Below are positions 1 to 7,631 of a DNA stretch of 64,000 nt, piece after piece. The DNA is from Flavobacterium daejeonense DSM 17708. Its GTDB lineage: Bacteria; Bacteroidota; Bacteroidia; Flavobacteriales; Flavobacteriaceae. Location: positions 186,001-250,000 of the forward strand of contig NZ_AUDK01000003.1 of NCBI RefSeq assembly GCF_000425425.1, read 5' to 3'. The position numbers and the translations under genes are program-made. Below the pieces are notes generated by a model. It saw only the letters and a program-made list of their open reading frames with translations. It did not search any database and was not told where the DNA came from. Each line of letters opens with the position of its first letter. Position 1 is the stretch's first letter.

Positions 1-60
1 GATTTTAGCAGATTTTTTATAATAGTTTATCTGCTTAAATCTGCAAAATCTGCGTGCTTG
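1..60. repeat. Degenerate ATCTGC-word intergenic repeat
   Basis: The first 60 bases reiterate the word ATCTGC/GCAGAT in both orientations. A 14-base string (GATTTTAGCAGATT, 1-14) recurs exactly at 37394-37407, in another intergenic gap. It is non-coding and lies downstream of gpsA. The other end may lie outside the window. Function unknown. Confidence 0.6.
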
Positions 61-87
61 TTTAAAAGAGATACATTTATAAAAACA

Positions 88-155
88 AAACCGCAAATTC
101 ACTTATTATAATTTGCGACCCGAGCGATAGCGAATAGGCGAAGCAATTTGCGGTT
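88..155. repeat. CGCAAATT palindromic intergenic element
   Basis: AACCGCAAATT near 90 is answered by AATTTGCG near 110 and AATTTGCGGTT near 145, so the stretch can fold in two alternative ways. The same word builds a much longer stem at 37432-37489. This indicates a dispersed family, not a gpsA-specific terminator. Confidence 0.6.
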
Positions 156-170
156 ACTCTCGTTATGTGA

Positions 171-193
171 TTGCTTCGTTCCTCGCAATGACA
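171..193. repeat. TTGCTTCGTTCCTCGCAATGACA dispersed repeat
   Basis: This 23-base string directly abuts the gpsA stop codon. From general knowledge, the complementary form (ATTGCGAGGAACGAAGCAAT) is a repeat found in intergenic regions of many bacterial genomes. Only one copy was seen in this window, so its repeat status rests on that knowledge. Confidence 0.5.
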
Positions 194-1189
194 TTAATCC
201 AGTTTCTCAGTCAGTTTTTTAAATACGGTTCTGGCATTTTTGCCTTGGTATAATACCTCGTGAACGGCATCTATAATTGGTGTTTTGGCACCATAACCCT
301 GATTGAGTTTGTAAGCGCTTTTAGTGGCATAATAACCTTCGGCAACCATGCTCATTTCCATCATGGCGCTTTTTACAGTGTAGCCTTTTCCAATCATGTT
401 TCCGAACATTCTGTTTCTTGAAAACACCGAATAACCCGTTACTAATAAATCGCCCAGATAAGCCGAATCATTGATGTTGCGTTTCATTTTGTGTACTTTT
501 CGAATGAATTTCTTCATCTCACGAATGGCATTACTCATCAACACCGATTGGAAGTTATCGCCATAACCCAAGCCGTGAGCAATTCCGGCAGCGATGGCAT
601 AAATATTTTTAAGCATGGCCGCATATTCCGTTCCAATGATGTCATCGGTAATTTTGGTTTTGATGTAATTGCTGTTGAGACTTTTGGCAACTGTTTTGGC
701 TTTTTCAGGATCGCCGCAGGCAATTGTTAAGTATGACAAACGTTCTAATGCCACCTCTTCGGCGTGACAAGGTCCTGTGATTACACCGATATTGTAATAC
801 GGAATTTCGTATTGAAAATGGAAATGTTCGCCAACAATTAAACTTGTTTCCGGAACAATTCCTTTGATGGCCGAGAAAATAATTTTGTCTTTAAGAGAAA
901 CGCTAAGTTGTTGCAATTCGGCATCTAAAAAAGCCGAAGGAATAGCAAAGACAACATAGTCAGCATAAGCTACAGCTTCGTTGATATCATTAGTTAGCAG
1001 TAGTTTTTTGGTGTCAAATTCAACCGAACTGATGTAGTTTGGGTTGTGTTTGTATTTTTTGATGTGTTCAATCGCTGATTCATTTCGCATATACCAGGCC
1101 ACTTCATCAAGATTAGCACAGAGCATTTTTGTAATAGCTGTTGCCCAACTTCCGCCACCAATTACTGCAAACTTTTTATTTTGATCCAT
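194..1189 (-). CDS. gpsA: NAD(P)H-dependent glycerol-3-phosphate dehydrogenase
   Basis: Cytosolic enzyme that reduces dihydroxyacetone phosphate to sn-glycerol-3-phosphate, the backbone precursor of phospholipids. The 331-aa length is normal for the family. The Rossmann dinucleotide loop GGGSWATA lies at residues 11-18. The substrate-side motif GPCHAEE is at 139-145, and the catalytic lysine is probably K194 in the segment EYAAMLKNIYA. The ATG at 1189 is preceded about 20 bases upstream by a consensus TATTTTTG -7 box on the minus strand. It appears monocistronic, as the upstream yqhD operon ends at a strong terminator. Family assignment is secure. Confidence 0.95.
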   Translation of the reverse strand: MDQNKKFAVIGGGSWATAITKMLCANLDEVAWYMRNESAIEHIKKYKHNPNYISSVEFDTKKLLLTNDINEAVAYADYVVFAIPSAFLDAELQQLSVSLKDKIIFSAIKGIVPETSLIVGEHFHFQYEIPYYNIGVITGPCHAEEVALERLSYLTIACGDPEKAKTVAKSLNSNYIKTKITDDIIGTEYAAMLKNIYAIAAGIAHGLGYGDNFQSVLMSNAIREMKKFIRKVHKMKRNINDSAYLGDLLVTGYSVFSRNRMFGNMIGKGYTVKSAMMEMSMVAEGYYATKSAYKLNQGYGAKTPIIDAVHEVLYQGKNARTVFKKLTEKLD

Positions 1190-1207
1190 CTTTTGTTAGA
1201 ATTTATT

Positions 1208-1215
1208 CAAAAATA
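1208..1215 (-). promoter_or_regulatory. -7 promoter box for gpsA
   Basis: The minus strand reads TATTTTTG, matching the Bacteroidota TAnnTTTG consensus, 19 bases before the gpsA ATG. A possible -33 TTG lies about 21 bases further upstream (near 1237). This predicts a very short leader. Confidence 0.5.
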
Positions 1216-1400
1216 CTTAAAAATGCAGTAATGAAACAAGATTAATCGTTTTTTAGTGTGTGGTTGTTGGTGAAAAAATTTTATTTTTTTTTATTTTTTT
1301 ATAATAAAGGTTTATTTTTTTTCGTTGTAAGTTTCTGTATATAAATAATTTGTGTTTTTCTAATATTGTTAGAATTAGTTAATTTAGTTTTGGTGTTATG

Positions 1401-1437
1401 AAAAAGGCGTCTTCAAAAAATGTAGACGCCTTTTTTT
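1401..1437 (-). terminator. Terminator downstream of yqhD
   Basis: A GGCGTCT/AGACGCC stem flanked by A and T runs lies 18 bases past the yqhD stop. The oligo-A and oligo-T tracts on both sides make it usable in either direction. The rest of the 1190-1455 gap is T-rich with no gene seen. Confidence 0.8.
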
Positions 1438-1455
1438 GTGTTTTGTAGAGTATTT

Positions 1456-2619
1456 TTAGTAACTCATTTCAACAATTGCTTTTACTTTTTCGAGCGTAAC
1501 CTGTTGGTTTTCTCCCAATCCTTTCCAGCCTCTTTCTTCAAATCGGTTTACGATAAAATCGGCGGTTTTTGTATAATCATCGGTGTATTGAGATAATTTG
1601 GTATCCATGCCCATTTGGTGGAAAAAGGCAACCGTTTTATTAATCGCTTCCTGAGCAATTTCTTCTTCGGTACCGTTTAAATTAAAAATACGTTTTCCGT
1701 ATTGCGCCAGTTTTGCTTTTTTGGTTTCAAACAAAACCTGATATAAATTAGGGCCAATAATAGCTAAAGTTCGGGCGTGATCTATGTGGTATAAAGCCGT
1801 TAATTCGTGACCAATCATGTGCGTGGCCCAGTCGCCGGGAACACCTTTTTGGATCAATCCGTTCAGTGCCATGGTACAGCACCACATAAAATTAGAAGCC
1901 AGAGCGTAATTATTTGGATTTTCGACTACTTTTGGACCAACCTCGATTAAAGTTTGCAAAATTCCCTCTGAAATTCTGTCTTGTAAATAAGCATCGTGTG
2001 GATAAGTTAAATATTGCTCCATCACGTGGGTAAAGGCATCAACCACTCCGTTTTGTAATTGTCTTTTGGGTAAAGACTGAATCACGGTTGGGTCGCAAAC
2101 AGAGAATTTTGGAAATAAGGCACTTCCGCCTAAAGTTAATTTTTCCTGCGTGGCTGCGATGGTTACCACCGCTCCGGAATTCATCTCAGAACCGGTTGCC
2201 GGAAGGGTAAGAACGGTTCCAAAAGGCACCACATTTTCGCCTTCTTTGAATAAAATTCTTTTTTGTAGAATTTCAATCGGATTGCCATTGTAATGTACTG
2301 CCGCCGAAATAAATTTCACACCGTCAATTACCGAACCACCGCCAACAGCCAGAATAAAATCAATGTTTTGTTCTTTGATAATCGCTACGGCTTTCATCAG
2401 AGTTTCAAAATGCGGATTGGGTTCAATGCCGCCAAATTCTACAATTTCAAATCCTTTGAGATTGTTGGTTACTTGTTGGTGGATTCCGTTTTTAAAAATG
2501 CTTCCGCCGCCGTAAGCCAGTAGAATTTTAGCGCTTTTTGGAACTAATTCCGATAATTTTTCTATTTGTCCTTTACCAAAAACCAGTTTGGTTGGATTGT
2601 ATAATTCGAAGTTGAGCAT
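1456..2619 (-). CDS. yqhD: Iron-containing alcohol dehydrogenase, YqhD-type NADPH aldehyde reductase
   Basis: Broad-specificity reductase of short and toxic aldehydes (family knowledge). It is 387 aa, the length of E. coli YqhD. Cofactor loop GGGS is at 93-96 in LAVGGGSVIDG. The metal ligands fall at D194, H198, H267 and H281, the same numbers as I recall for E. coli YqhD. The gene is separated by one base from the upstream DJ-1/PfpI gene, so the two are surely cotranscribed and probably translationally coupled. A LysR regulator diverges from the pair. An aldehyde or methylglyoxal detoxification role is inferred from this pairing. Confidence 0.88.
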   Translation of the reverse strand: MLNFELYNPTKLVFGKGQIEKLSELVPKSAKILLAYGGGSIFKNGIHQQVTNNLKGFEIVEFGGIEPNPHFETLMKAVAIIKEQNIDFILAVGGGSVIDGVKFISAAVHYNGNPIEILQKRILFKEGENVVPFGTVLTLPATGSEMNSGAVVTIAATQEKLTLGGSALFPKFSVCDPTVIQSLPKRQLQNGVVDAFTHVMEQYLTYPHDAYLQDRISEGILQTLIEVGPKVVENPNNYALASNFMWCCTMALNGLIQKGVPGDWATHMIGHELTALYHIDHARTLAIIGPNLYQVLFETKKAKLAQYGKRIFNLNGTEEEIAQEAINKTVAFFHQMGMDTKLSQYTDDYTKTADFIVNRFEERGWKGLGENQQVTLEKVKAIVEMSY

Positions 2620-2620
2620 A

Positions 2621-3370
2621 TTAATTTTTGTTGTTTAATTGACCTAATAATTTTTGTGCTACCAGTTTTGAAGAAGCTGGATTTTGTCCTGTGATTAATA
2701 AACCATCTTCTATAGCATAGGGTTGCCAATTATCGGTTTTTGAATAAATTCCTCCGTGAGCTTGTAGCACTTCTTCCAGTAAAAACGGAACGACATTAGT
2801 CAATCCTATCGCAGCTTCTTCCGTATTTGAGAATCCGGTTATTTTTTTACCTTTTACTAAATAATTACCTTTTACTTTTACATCTTTAAGTACAGCAGGA
2901 GCATGGCAAACAAAAGCTACAGGCTTGTTATGGGTGTAAAAAGATTCAATTAATTTGATAGAGTGTTTGTCCTGAGTCAAATCCCATAACGGACCATGTC
3001 CTCCGGGATAAAAAACAGCATCATAATCAGCTTCTTTTACATTGGCTAATTTTAGAGTGTGTTTTAGTTTGTTTAATAATGCAGTGTCGGCATCCAATCT
3101 TTTAGTGTCTTCAGTTGCCGAAGCAGGATCAGCACTTCTTGGATCAATTGGGGGTTGACCTCCCAGAGGAGTTGCAATGTCAATTTGGATTCCTTTGTCT
3201 GCTAATTCATAGTAAGGAGCTGCAAATTCTTCTGTCCAAAAACCTGTTTTTTCTCCTGTGTTTCCTAATTTGTCATGACTGGTAAGGACAAATAATACTT
3301 TTTTTTGAGCAAAAGCTGAACTGTTGAATATTGTAAATGCTATAATTACAAAGAATGTTATTTTTTTCAT
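2621..3370 (-). CDS. Secreted DJ-1/PfpI family protein (Hsp31/glyoxalase III-like)
   Basis: This 249-aa protein starts with a signal peptide (MKKITFFVIIAFTIFNSSAFAQ), so the mature domain should act in the periplasm. The class I glutamine-amidotransferase-like fold shows the nucleophile elbow AFVCHAPAV with C155-H156 and a conserved acidic residue in FWTEEFAAPY (E47/E48). These fit Hsp31-type proteins, whose known activities include glutathione-independent glyoxalase and deglycase or chaperone functions. It is first gene of the operon with yqhD. Secretion is less usual for this family. The exact reaction is not shown by sequence. Confidence 0.8.
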   Translation of the reverse strand: MKKITFFVIIAFTIFNSSAFAQKKVLFVLTSHDKLGNTGEKTGFWTEEFAAPYYELADKGIQIDIATPLGGQPPIDPRSADPASATEDTKRLDADTALLNKLKHTLKLANVKEADYDAVFYPGGHGPLWDLTQDKHSIKLIESFYTHNKPVAFVCHAPAVLKDVKVKGNYLVKGKKITGFSNTEEAAIGLTNVVPFLLEEVLQAHGGIYSKTDNWQPYAIEDGLLITGQNPASSKLVAQKLLGQLNNKN

Positions 3371-3408
3371 AAGATTTATTTTTAGGCGAATTTACGACCA
3401 AAGTGATA

Positions 3409-3436
3409 TTTGTAAAAATAAATTAAACTATGTTTG
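3409..3436 (+). promoter_or_regulatory. Promoter of the LysR gene
   Basis: TTTG at 3409-3412, 16 bases, then TATGTTTG at 3429-3436, a good Bacteroidota -33/-7 pair 20 bases before the ATG at 3456. It lies in the 85-base divergent region shared with the DJ-1/yqhD operon, where the regulator would be expected to bind. Confidence 0.55.
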
Positions 3437-3455
3437 TGATAAAAATATTTATATC

Positions 3456-4352
3456 ATGGTGAATTTAGAATGGTACAGGACTTTTAAATCGGTGTATAAA
3501 AACGGAAATTTTTCAGTGGCTGCCAAAGAGTTGTTTATTAGCCAGCCGGCAGTTAGTCAACAAATAGCAATGTTGGAAGCACATGTGGGATATAAATTAT
3601 TTAATCGAAAATCGAAAGGAGTTGAGGCAACAGAATATGCCAAGTTACTTAACAACTTAATTATTGACGCATTGGATCGTTTGGAAAATATTGAAAATGG
3701 ATTTAGATCTAAGGCTCAGAATTCAAAACGACTAATCTCTGTTGGAATTTCAAAAAACCTGTTTAGCAGTTTAGGAAATAGTTTGATTTCAAAATTTGAT
3801 TTTATCGACTTTACATTTTCTGAAAATGAGATGCTTTTTGAATTGATAGATTCTAAAAAGCTTGATTTTGCAATTGTTTCCAAACGATTTGATACTTTCG
3901 ATACCGTTTATGAATTGGTGGGAAAAATTAAATTAGTTATGGTAACTTCTCTACAACAGGAAGTAGCTACATTTCATGAAAAATTAAAATCAGATAATCT
4001 CACCGAAATAGAGCAATGGTTAAATGAGCAAAAATGGTATAGCCATGATGCAAGAATACCTCATATTAAATTGTTTTGGTTGCACGCATTTAATAAAAAA
4101 AGACCATCCATGATTGCTAATTATATTATTCCTTCTGTTTACGAAATGCTTGAAATATTATCGAAAAATTCAGGTATTGCAATCACCTGGAATTGTAATG
4201 CGAATCAATTTATTAAAGAGAATAAATTAAAATTGTTGTGGGAAAATGAAAAGATGCCTGATGTAGATGTGTTTTTATTAACGGCAAAAAATAATAATCT
4301 GAATTCTTTTTTTGAAATAATTTCTAACAAATTAAAAGAAGCTTTAGCTTAG
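3456..4352 (+). CDS. LysR family transcriptional regulator
   Basis: DNA-binding regulator of about 298 aa. The N-terminal winged helix-turn-helix spans residues 1-60 and contains the LysR signature ELFISQPAVSQQIAMLEAHV followed by KLFNRKSKGVEAT. The C-terminal half is a LysR-type effector domain. I chose the ATG at 3456 (MVNLEWYRTF) because the in-frame extension upstream would overlap the divergent promoter and the DJ-1 gene start. The divergent position suggests it controls the DJ-1/yqhD operon, possibly in response to an aldehyde. The effector is unknown. Confidence 0.85.
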   Translation: MVNLEWYRTFKSVYKNGNFSVAAKELFISQPAVSQQIAMLEAHVGYKLFNRKSKGVEATEYAKLLNNLIIDALDRLENIENGFRSKAQNSKRLISVGISKNLFSSLGNSLISKFDFIDFTFSENEMLFELIDSKKLDFAIVSKRFDTFDTVYELVGKIKLVMVTSLQQEVATFHEKLKSDNLTEIEQWLNEQKWYSHDARIPHIKLFWLHAFNKKRPSMIANYIIPSVYEMLEILSKNSGIAITWNCNANQFIKENKLKLLWENEKMPDVDVFLLTAKNNNLNSFFEIISNKLKEALA

Positions 4353-4934
4353 TTATTTCTTGTAAAACAAATTGTGGTCGATGTATTCCCAGACTTTTTC
4401 GGTTAATAACGGACGAATGTTTTTGCCTGATTTGATGTTATTTCGAATAAAAGTCGAAGAAATCTCTACAACAGGAGCATCGATAAGATGTATTTTTGGG
4501 TGATTTTTAAGTTCAATATTTTCGACTTCTGACGAAATACGCGGATACACATAAATGTCGTGATGTTCTAAAATAGCTTCGTAGTTTTTCCATTTGTGAA
4601 ACGATTTCAGATTGTCTTCACCCATAATCAGGGAAAACTCGTGACTGGGATATTTCTCTTCCAAATGCACCAGCGTGTTCACGGTATAGTTTGGTTGCGA
4701 AAGTTTGAATTCGATGTCTGAAGGTTTGAGTTTTGGATAATCTTCCGTAGCTAAAAAAACCATTTGCAGGCGGTGGTAGTCGTCCAGTAAAGTGCTTTTT
4801 TTCTTTAACGGATTGTGTGGTGTAACCACCAGCCAAATTTGGTCTAAATCGGTATGCTCCGCCATGTGATTAGCAATAATCAAATGCCCCACATGAATGG
4901 GGTTGAAGGTTCCGAAATACAGTCCGATTTTCAT
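4353..4934 (-). CDS. nadD: Nicotinate-nucleotide adenylyltransferase
   Basis: Converts nicotinate mononucleotide and ATP to deamido-NAD in NAD biosynthesis. The 193-aa protein starts MKIGLYFGTFNPIHVGHL, holding the nucleotidyltransferase GTFNPxHxGH motif. ISSTFIRNNI near the C terminus is the second conserved motif. I chose the ATG at 4934. The in-frame TTG at 4961 would add nine residues encoded by an intergenic repeat. It ends the yicC-gmk-nadD operon, and its stop is adjacent to the convergent LysR stop. Confidence 0.93.
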   Translation of the reverse strand: MKIGLYFGTFNPIHVGHLIIANHMAEHTDLDQIWLVVTPHNPLKKKSTLLDDYHRLQMVFLATEDYPKLKPSDIEFKLSQPNYTVNTLVHLEEKYPSHEFSLIMGEDNLKSFHKWKNYEAILEHHDIYVYPRISSEVENIELKNHPKIHLIDAPVVEISSTFIRNNIKSGKNIRPLLTEKVWEYIDHNLFYKK

Positions 4935-4946
4935 ATTATTTTGTTT

Positions 4947-5027
4947 CGCAAAGATTCGCAAAGACTTTCAGGAAGATACACAAAGTTTTTTGTGTATCTC
5001 TGTGTTTTCTCTTAGCGAATCTTTGTG
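4947..5027. repeat. Nested inverted repeat between gmk and nadD
   Basis: Outer arms carry the word CGCAAAGATTCGCAAAGA (left) and TTAGCGAATCTTTGTG (right). Inside them, GATACACAA and TTGTGTATC form a 9-bp stem. It lies inside an operon and extends to within 13 bases of the nadD ATG. Confidence 0.65.
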
Positions 5028-5035
5028 TAATAACT

Positions 5036-5608
5036 CTATTTGTTCACAAAATCTTTTACCAATTGAGTAGCTTCTTCCAAAGCTACTTCCAAATCATAAT
5101 TTTTAATAATTACATCAAATTGCGGAGCGGTAGCCAGTTCTACGTGCGCTTTGGCAATACGCATATTGATTTTGTCCTCGCTTTCGGTAGAGCGCTCTTT
5201 TAAGCGACGTTTTAATTCGTCCACACTCGGTGGTTTTACAAAAACAGCCAAAGTTTCTTCAGGAAATTTATGTTTGATACGCAAACCTCCGGCAACATCA
5301 ATGTCAAAAATCACATTTTTGCCCAATGCCCAAATGCGTTCTACTTCACTTTTTAGAGTTCCGTAAAAATTATCTCTGTACACTTCTTCCCATTCTACGA
5401 AATCTTCGTTTTTGATATGGTTTTTGAATTCCTCCAAAGAGATAAAATAATAATCCTTACCATTTACTTCTTCACCTCTGGCTGCACGTGTTGCTGCCGA
5501 GATAGAAAACTCCAGATTTAAGTCGGCTTGTTTTAGTAAATGTTTAACTATAGTTGTTTTCCCCGAACCTGATGGCGCCGAGAATACGATTAATTTTCCT
5601 TTTTTCAT
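5036..5608 (-). CDS. gmk: Guanylate kinase
   Basis: Phosphorylates GMP to GDP with ATP. The 190-aa protein begins MKKGKLIVFSAPSGSGKTT, with the P-loop within the first 20 residues. The GMP-binding segment follows (SISAATRAARGEEVNGKDYYF), then the lid (LKRRLKERSTES). The ATG at 5608 is chosen over an in-frame GTG at 5644, as family members begin a few residues before the P-loop. It is the middle gene of the yicC-gmk-nadD operon, with repeat elements in both spacers. Confidence 0.95.
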   Translation of the reverse strand: MKKGKLIVFSAPSGSGKTTIVKHLLKQADLNLEFSISAATRAARGEEVNGKDYYFISLEEFKNHIKNEDFVEWEEVYRDNFYGTLKSEVERIWALGKNVIFDIDVAGGLRIKHKFPEETLAVFVKPPSVDELKRRLKERSTESEDKINMRIAKAHVELATAPQFDVIIKNYDLEVALEEATQLVKDFVNK

Positions 5609-5639
5609 TGTCTGCTGAATAATTGAGTTCAGTTTTTTT

Positions 5640-5720
5640 GCCACTAATTCACAAATGATTTTTGAATAATTTGGTGAAATTCACTAAAACCAAATTGATT
5701 CTAATTCGTGTATTCGTGGC
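5640..5720. repeat. Inverted-repeat element between yicC and gmk
   Basis: GCCACTAATTCAC on the left mirrors ATTCGTGTATTCGTGGC on the right. Inside, AATTTGGT (5668-5675) and ACCAAATT (5689-5696) form a second stem. The word resembles GCCACGAATTCACGAATT repeats that I know from other Flavobacterium genomes. Confidence 0.55.
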
Positions 5721-5726
5721 TATATA

Positions 5727-6587
5727 TTACAACACGTTTAAAACCTGCTCTTTAATTTTTTCCAATTCGTCCTTCATCATCACGACTAATTTTTGCATTT
5801 GTGCGTGATTGGATTTAGAACCCATAGTGTTGATTTCGCGACCCATTTCCTGAGTGATGAAACCCAGTTTTCTACCATTGGCTTCTGTTCCGTTTAAGGT
5901 TTCCAGGAAATAATCCAAATGGTTTGTCAAACGTACTTTTTCTTCAGTAATGTCTAATTTTTCTAAATAATAGATTAATTCCTGTTCGAAACGGTTTTGG
6001 TCAACGTTGGCTTCTAATTCTGAAATTGCAGTTTGCAAACGGTCTTTGATATTTTGAATGCGCTCTGGATCTAAAGCCAGTGTATCATTCATGTATTGAC
6101 GGATATTGGCAATACGCAATTGGAACTCTTTTTCCAGTGAAAGTCCTTCATCTTTTCTAAAAGAGCGAATGTTGTTCAGACTTTCATCGATGCTGTTTTT
6201 TATCTGAGCCCATTCGTTTAAGTCAATTTCTTCTCTTTCCACTTTTAGAGTGTCCGGCATTCGAACGGCCATTTTCATCAATTCGGTTTCATCAGCATCA
6301 ATATAAATTTCTCTAAGTTGTGCGATGTAAGCTTTTACGATAGGTACATTGACTTTAGTCGAAGTTTGTTCGGCAGTATTTTCGATATAAATTGAAAAAT
6401 CTACTTTTCCTCTTTCCAGTGCGGCGGCAATTTGGGTGCGTAAACCTAATTCCATTTCACGGTATAAGGAAGGGATTCTAACGTTTAGGTCTAAGCCTTT
6501 GCTGTTTAAAGATTTAACTTCAACGGTAATTTTCTTGGTTGGTAACTGCAAAGTAGCCTTACCAAAACCGGTCATTGATTGTATCAT
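5727..6587 (-). CDS. YicC/YloC family endoribonuclease
   Basis: This 286-aa protein begins with the family signature MIQSMTGFGKA and ends with the DUF1732 signature (LGFITQEMGREINTMGSKS, residues about 241-259). YicC proteins are endoribonucleases, implicated in small-RNA turnover in E. coli. The middle section (about 150-215) is helical and charged. It is the first gene of the operon with gmk and nadD. A TATCTTTG -7 box lies 21 bases upstream. Function beyond family membership is inferred. Confidence 0.88.
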   Translation of the reverse strand: MIQSMTGFGKATLQLPTKKITVEVKSLNSKGLDLNVRIPSLYREMELGLRTQIAAALERGKVDFSIYIENTAEQTSTKVNVPIVKAYIAQLREIYIDADETELMKMAVRMPDTLKVEREEIDLNEWAQIKNSIDESLNNIRSFRKDEGLSLEKEFQLRIANIRQYMNDTLALDPERIQNIKDRLQTAISELEANVDQNRFEQELIYYLEKLDITEEKVRLTNHLDYFLETLNGTEANGRKLGFITQEMGREINTMGSKSNHAQMQKLVVMMKDELEKIKEQVLNVL

Positions 6588-6607
6588 ATCATTTTTTAAA
6601 AGGTGGT

Positions 6608-6615
6608 CAAAGATA
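6608..6615 (-). promoter_or_regulatory. -7 promoter box for yicC-gmk-nadD
   Basis: The minus strand reads TATCTTTG, a full match to TAnnTTTG, 21 bases ahead of the yicC ATG. No clear -33 TTTG is visible. It is presumably the operon promoter. Confidence 0.5.
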
Positions 6616-6625
6616 GGAAAAAGTT

Positions 6626-6651
6626 CGCAGTAGTCAGTTTTCAGTTAGCAG
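6626..6651. repeat. TCAGTTTTCAGTTAGCAG short-word repeat
   Basis: The words GCAGTAGTCAGTTTTCAGTTAGCAG reiterate CAGT/GTCAG motifs. It is non-coding, upstream of the yicC promoter and after the ArsC-like gene. Confidence 0.35.
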
Positions 6652-6678
6652 CTTAAAGAAGGATATCTCGTAATGAGA

Positions 6679-7035
6679 TTATTTTGTCAATGCCTGAATT
6701 ACATTTTCAACATTTTGTTTGCTGTTGCCAATGTAAATTTTGCCATCAATAATAAAAACAGGTCGGCTTAAAAAAGTATAATGTTCCAAAATATATTTCT
6801 TAAAATCAGCTTCAGTTAAGTTTTGGTCTTTTAATCCCAATGATTTATACAGCTGTGCTTTTTTGCTGAAAAGCGCTTCGTAGCTCCCTGAAAGTTGATG
6901 TATTTGCTCCAGTTCTTCAACGGTAATTGGAGTTTGTTTGATATCGTGAAGTTCCAGATTATGGTTTTCAGGTAAAGATTTGATAATTTTTCGACAAGTG
7001 TCGCAAGAGGATAAGTGATATATTTTATTCGTCAT
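6679..7035 (-). CDS. ArsC/Spx family protein (arsenate reductase-like)
   Basis: A 118-aa thioredoxin-fold protein with the N-terminal redox motif SSCDTCRKI (CxxC at residues 10-13) and the ArsC-type C-terminal segment FLSRPVFIIDGKIYIGN. The fold is shared by arsenate reductases and Spx-like regulators. The CxxC resembles Spx/YffB-type members, and no arsenic genes are near, so arsenate reduction is not proven. The ATG at 7035 is used; the in-frame TTG at 7056 lies in the divergent intergenic region. It is divergent from the DinB-like gene. Confidence 0.8.
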   Translation of the reverse strand: MTNKIYHLSSCDTCRKIIKSLPENHNLELHDIKQTPITVEELEQIHQLSGSYEALFSKKAQLYKSLGLKDQNLTEADFKKYILEHYTFLSRPVFIIDGKIYIGNSKQNVENVIQALTK

Positions 7036-7117
7036 AATTTTGATTCTTTTATGCAAAGAAAAATCATTTGCGAGCTTAAATGCGTATTTTTACGCAAAAT
7101 TTTACAAAAGCAATACA

Positions 7118-7573
7118 ATGAAAGAGATTTTAGAGATTACTAAAACCAGTAGAAACATGGTTTCTAAATTGATTCAGGGTTACACTTTAGAGCAGTTGAA
7201 CAAAGTTCCTGAAGGTTTTAATAACAATTTGATTTGGAACGTGGCGCATATCATCGTGACACAGCAGTTATTGGTTTATAAATTGGCGGGTTTGCCAATG
7301 ATGATTTCGGAAGAATTAGTTGAAAAATATAGAAAAGGAACTAAAACAGAGCATCAGGCTACTCAGGAAGAAGTTGACGAAATTCTGTCTTTGTTGCATG
7401 CTACAGTTACGCAAACCGAGAAAGATATTGAAAATAATTTGTTCCAAAATTTCAACGAATATCCAACTTCTACCGGATTTGTACTAAAAAACAATCAGGA
7501 TTCGATGGAGTTTAATAATTTTCACGAAGGACTTCATGTAGGTGTGATTATGTCGCTTCGAAAATTGGTGTAA
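7118..7573 (+). CDS. DinB family protein (putative metal-dependent, four-helix)
   Basis: A 151-aa protein of the DinB/YfiT four-helix fold. Likely metal-ligand histidines are in NLIWNVAHIIVTQQ (near residue 40) and NFHEGLHVGVIMSL (near the C terminus). Family members include bacillithiol-dependent transferases and many proteins of unknown role. The start at 7118 follows a near-consensus TATTTTTA box around 7085-7092. It is monocistronic with a strong terminator after it. The specific substrate cannot be deduced. Confidence 0.75.
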   Translation: MKEILEITKTSRNMVSKLIQGYTLEQLNKVPEGFNNNLIWNVAHIIVTQQLLVYKLAGLPMMISEELVEKYRKGTKTEHQATQEEVDEILSLLHATVTQTEKDIENNLFQNFNEYPTSTGFVLKNNQDSMEFNNFHEGLHVGVIMSLRKLV

Positions 7574-7600
7574 AGCTAATTTTTTTCCAAAAAAACAGAT

Positions 7601-7628
7601 AAAGAGTTCCTGAAACAGGAACTCTTTT
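7601..7628. terminator. Bidirectional terminator between dinB-like and MBL genes
   Basis: AAAGAGTTCCTG, loop AAA, CAGGAACTCTTTTGTTTT. The A and T flanks on both sides serve both convergent genes. Confidence 0.85.
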
Positions 7629-7631
7629 GTT

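Noticed and set aside
491..730. Open frame on the + strand inside gpsA
   Set aside because: Antisense to conserved gpsA motifs; shadow frame.
1240..1345. T-rich run in the gpsA-yqhD gap as a possible riboswitch or sRNA
   Set aside because: It is low-complexity T/A sequence with no convincing stem or promoter of its own beyond the yqhD terminator.
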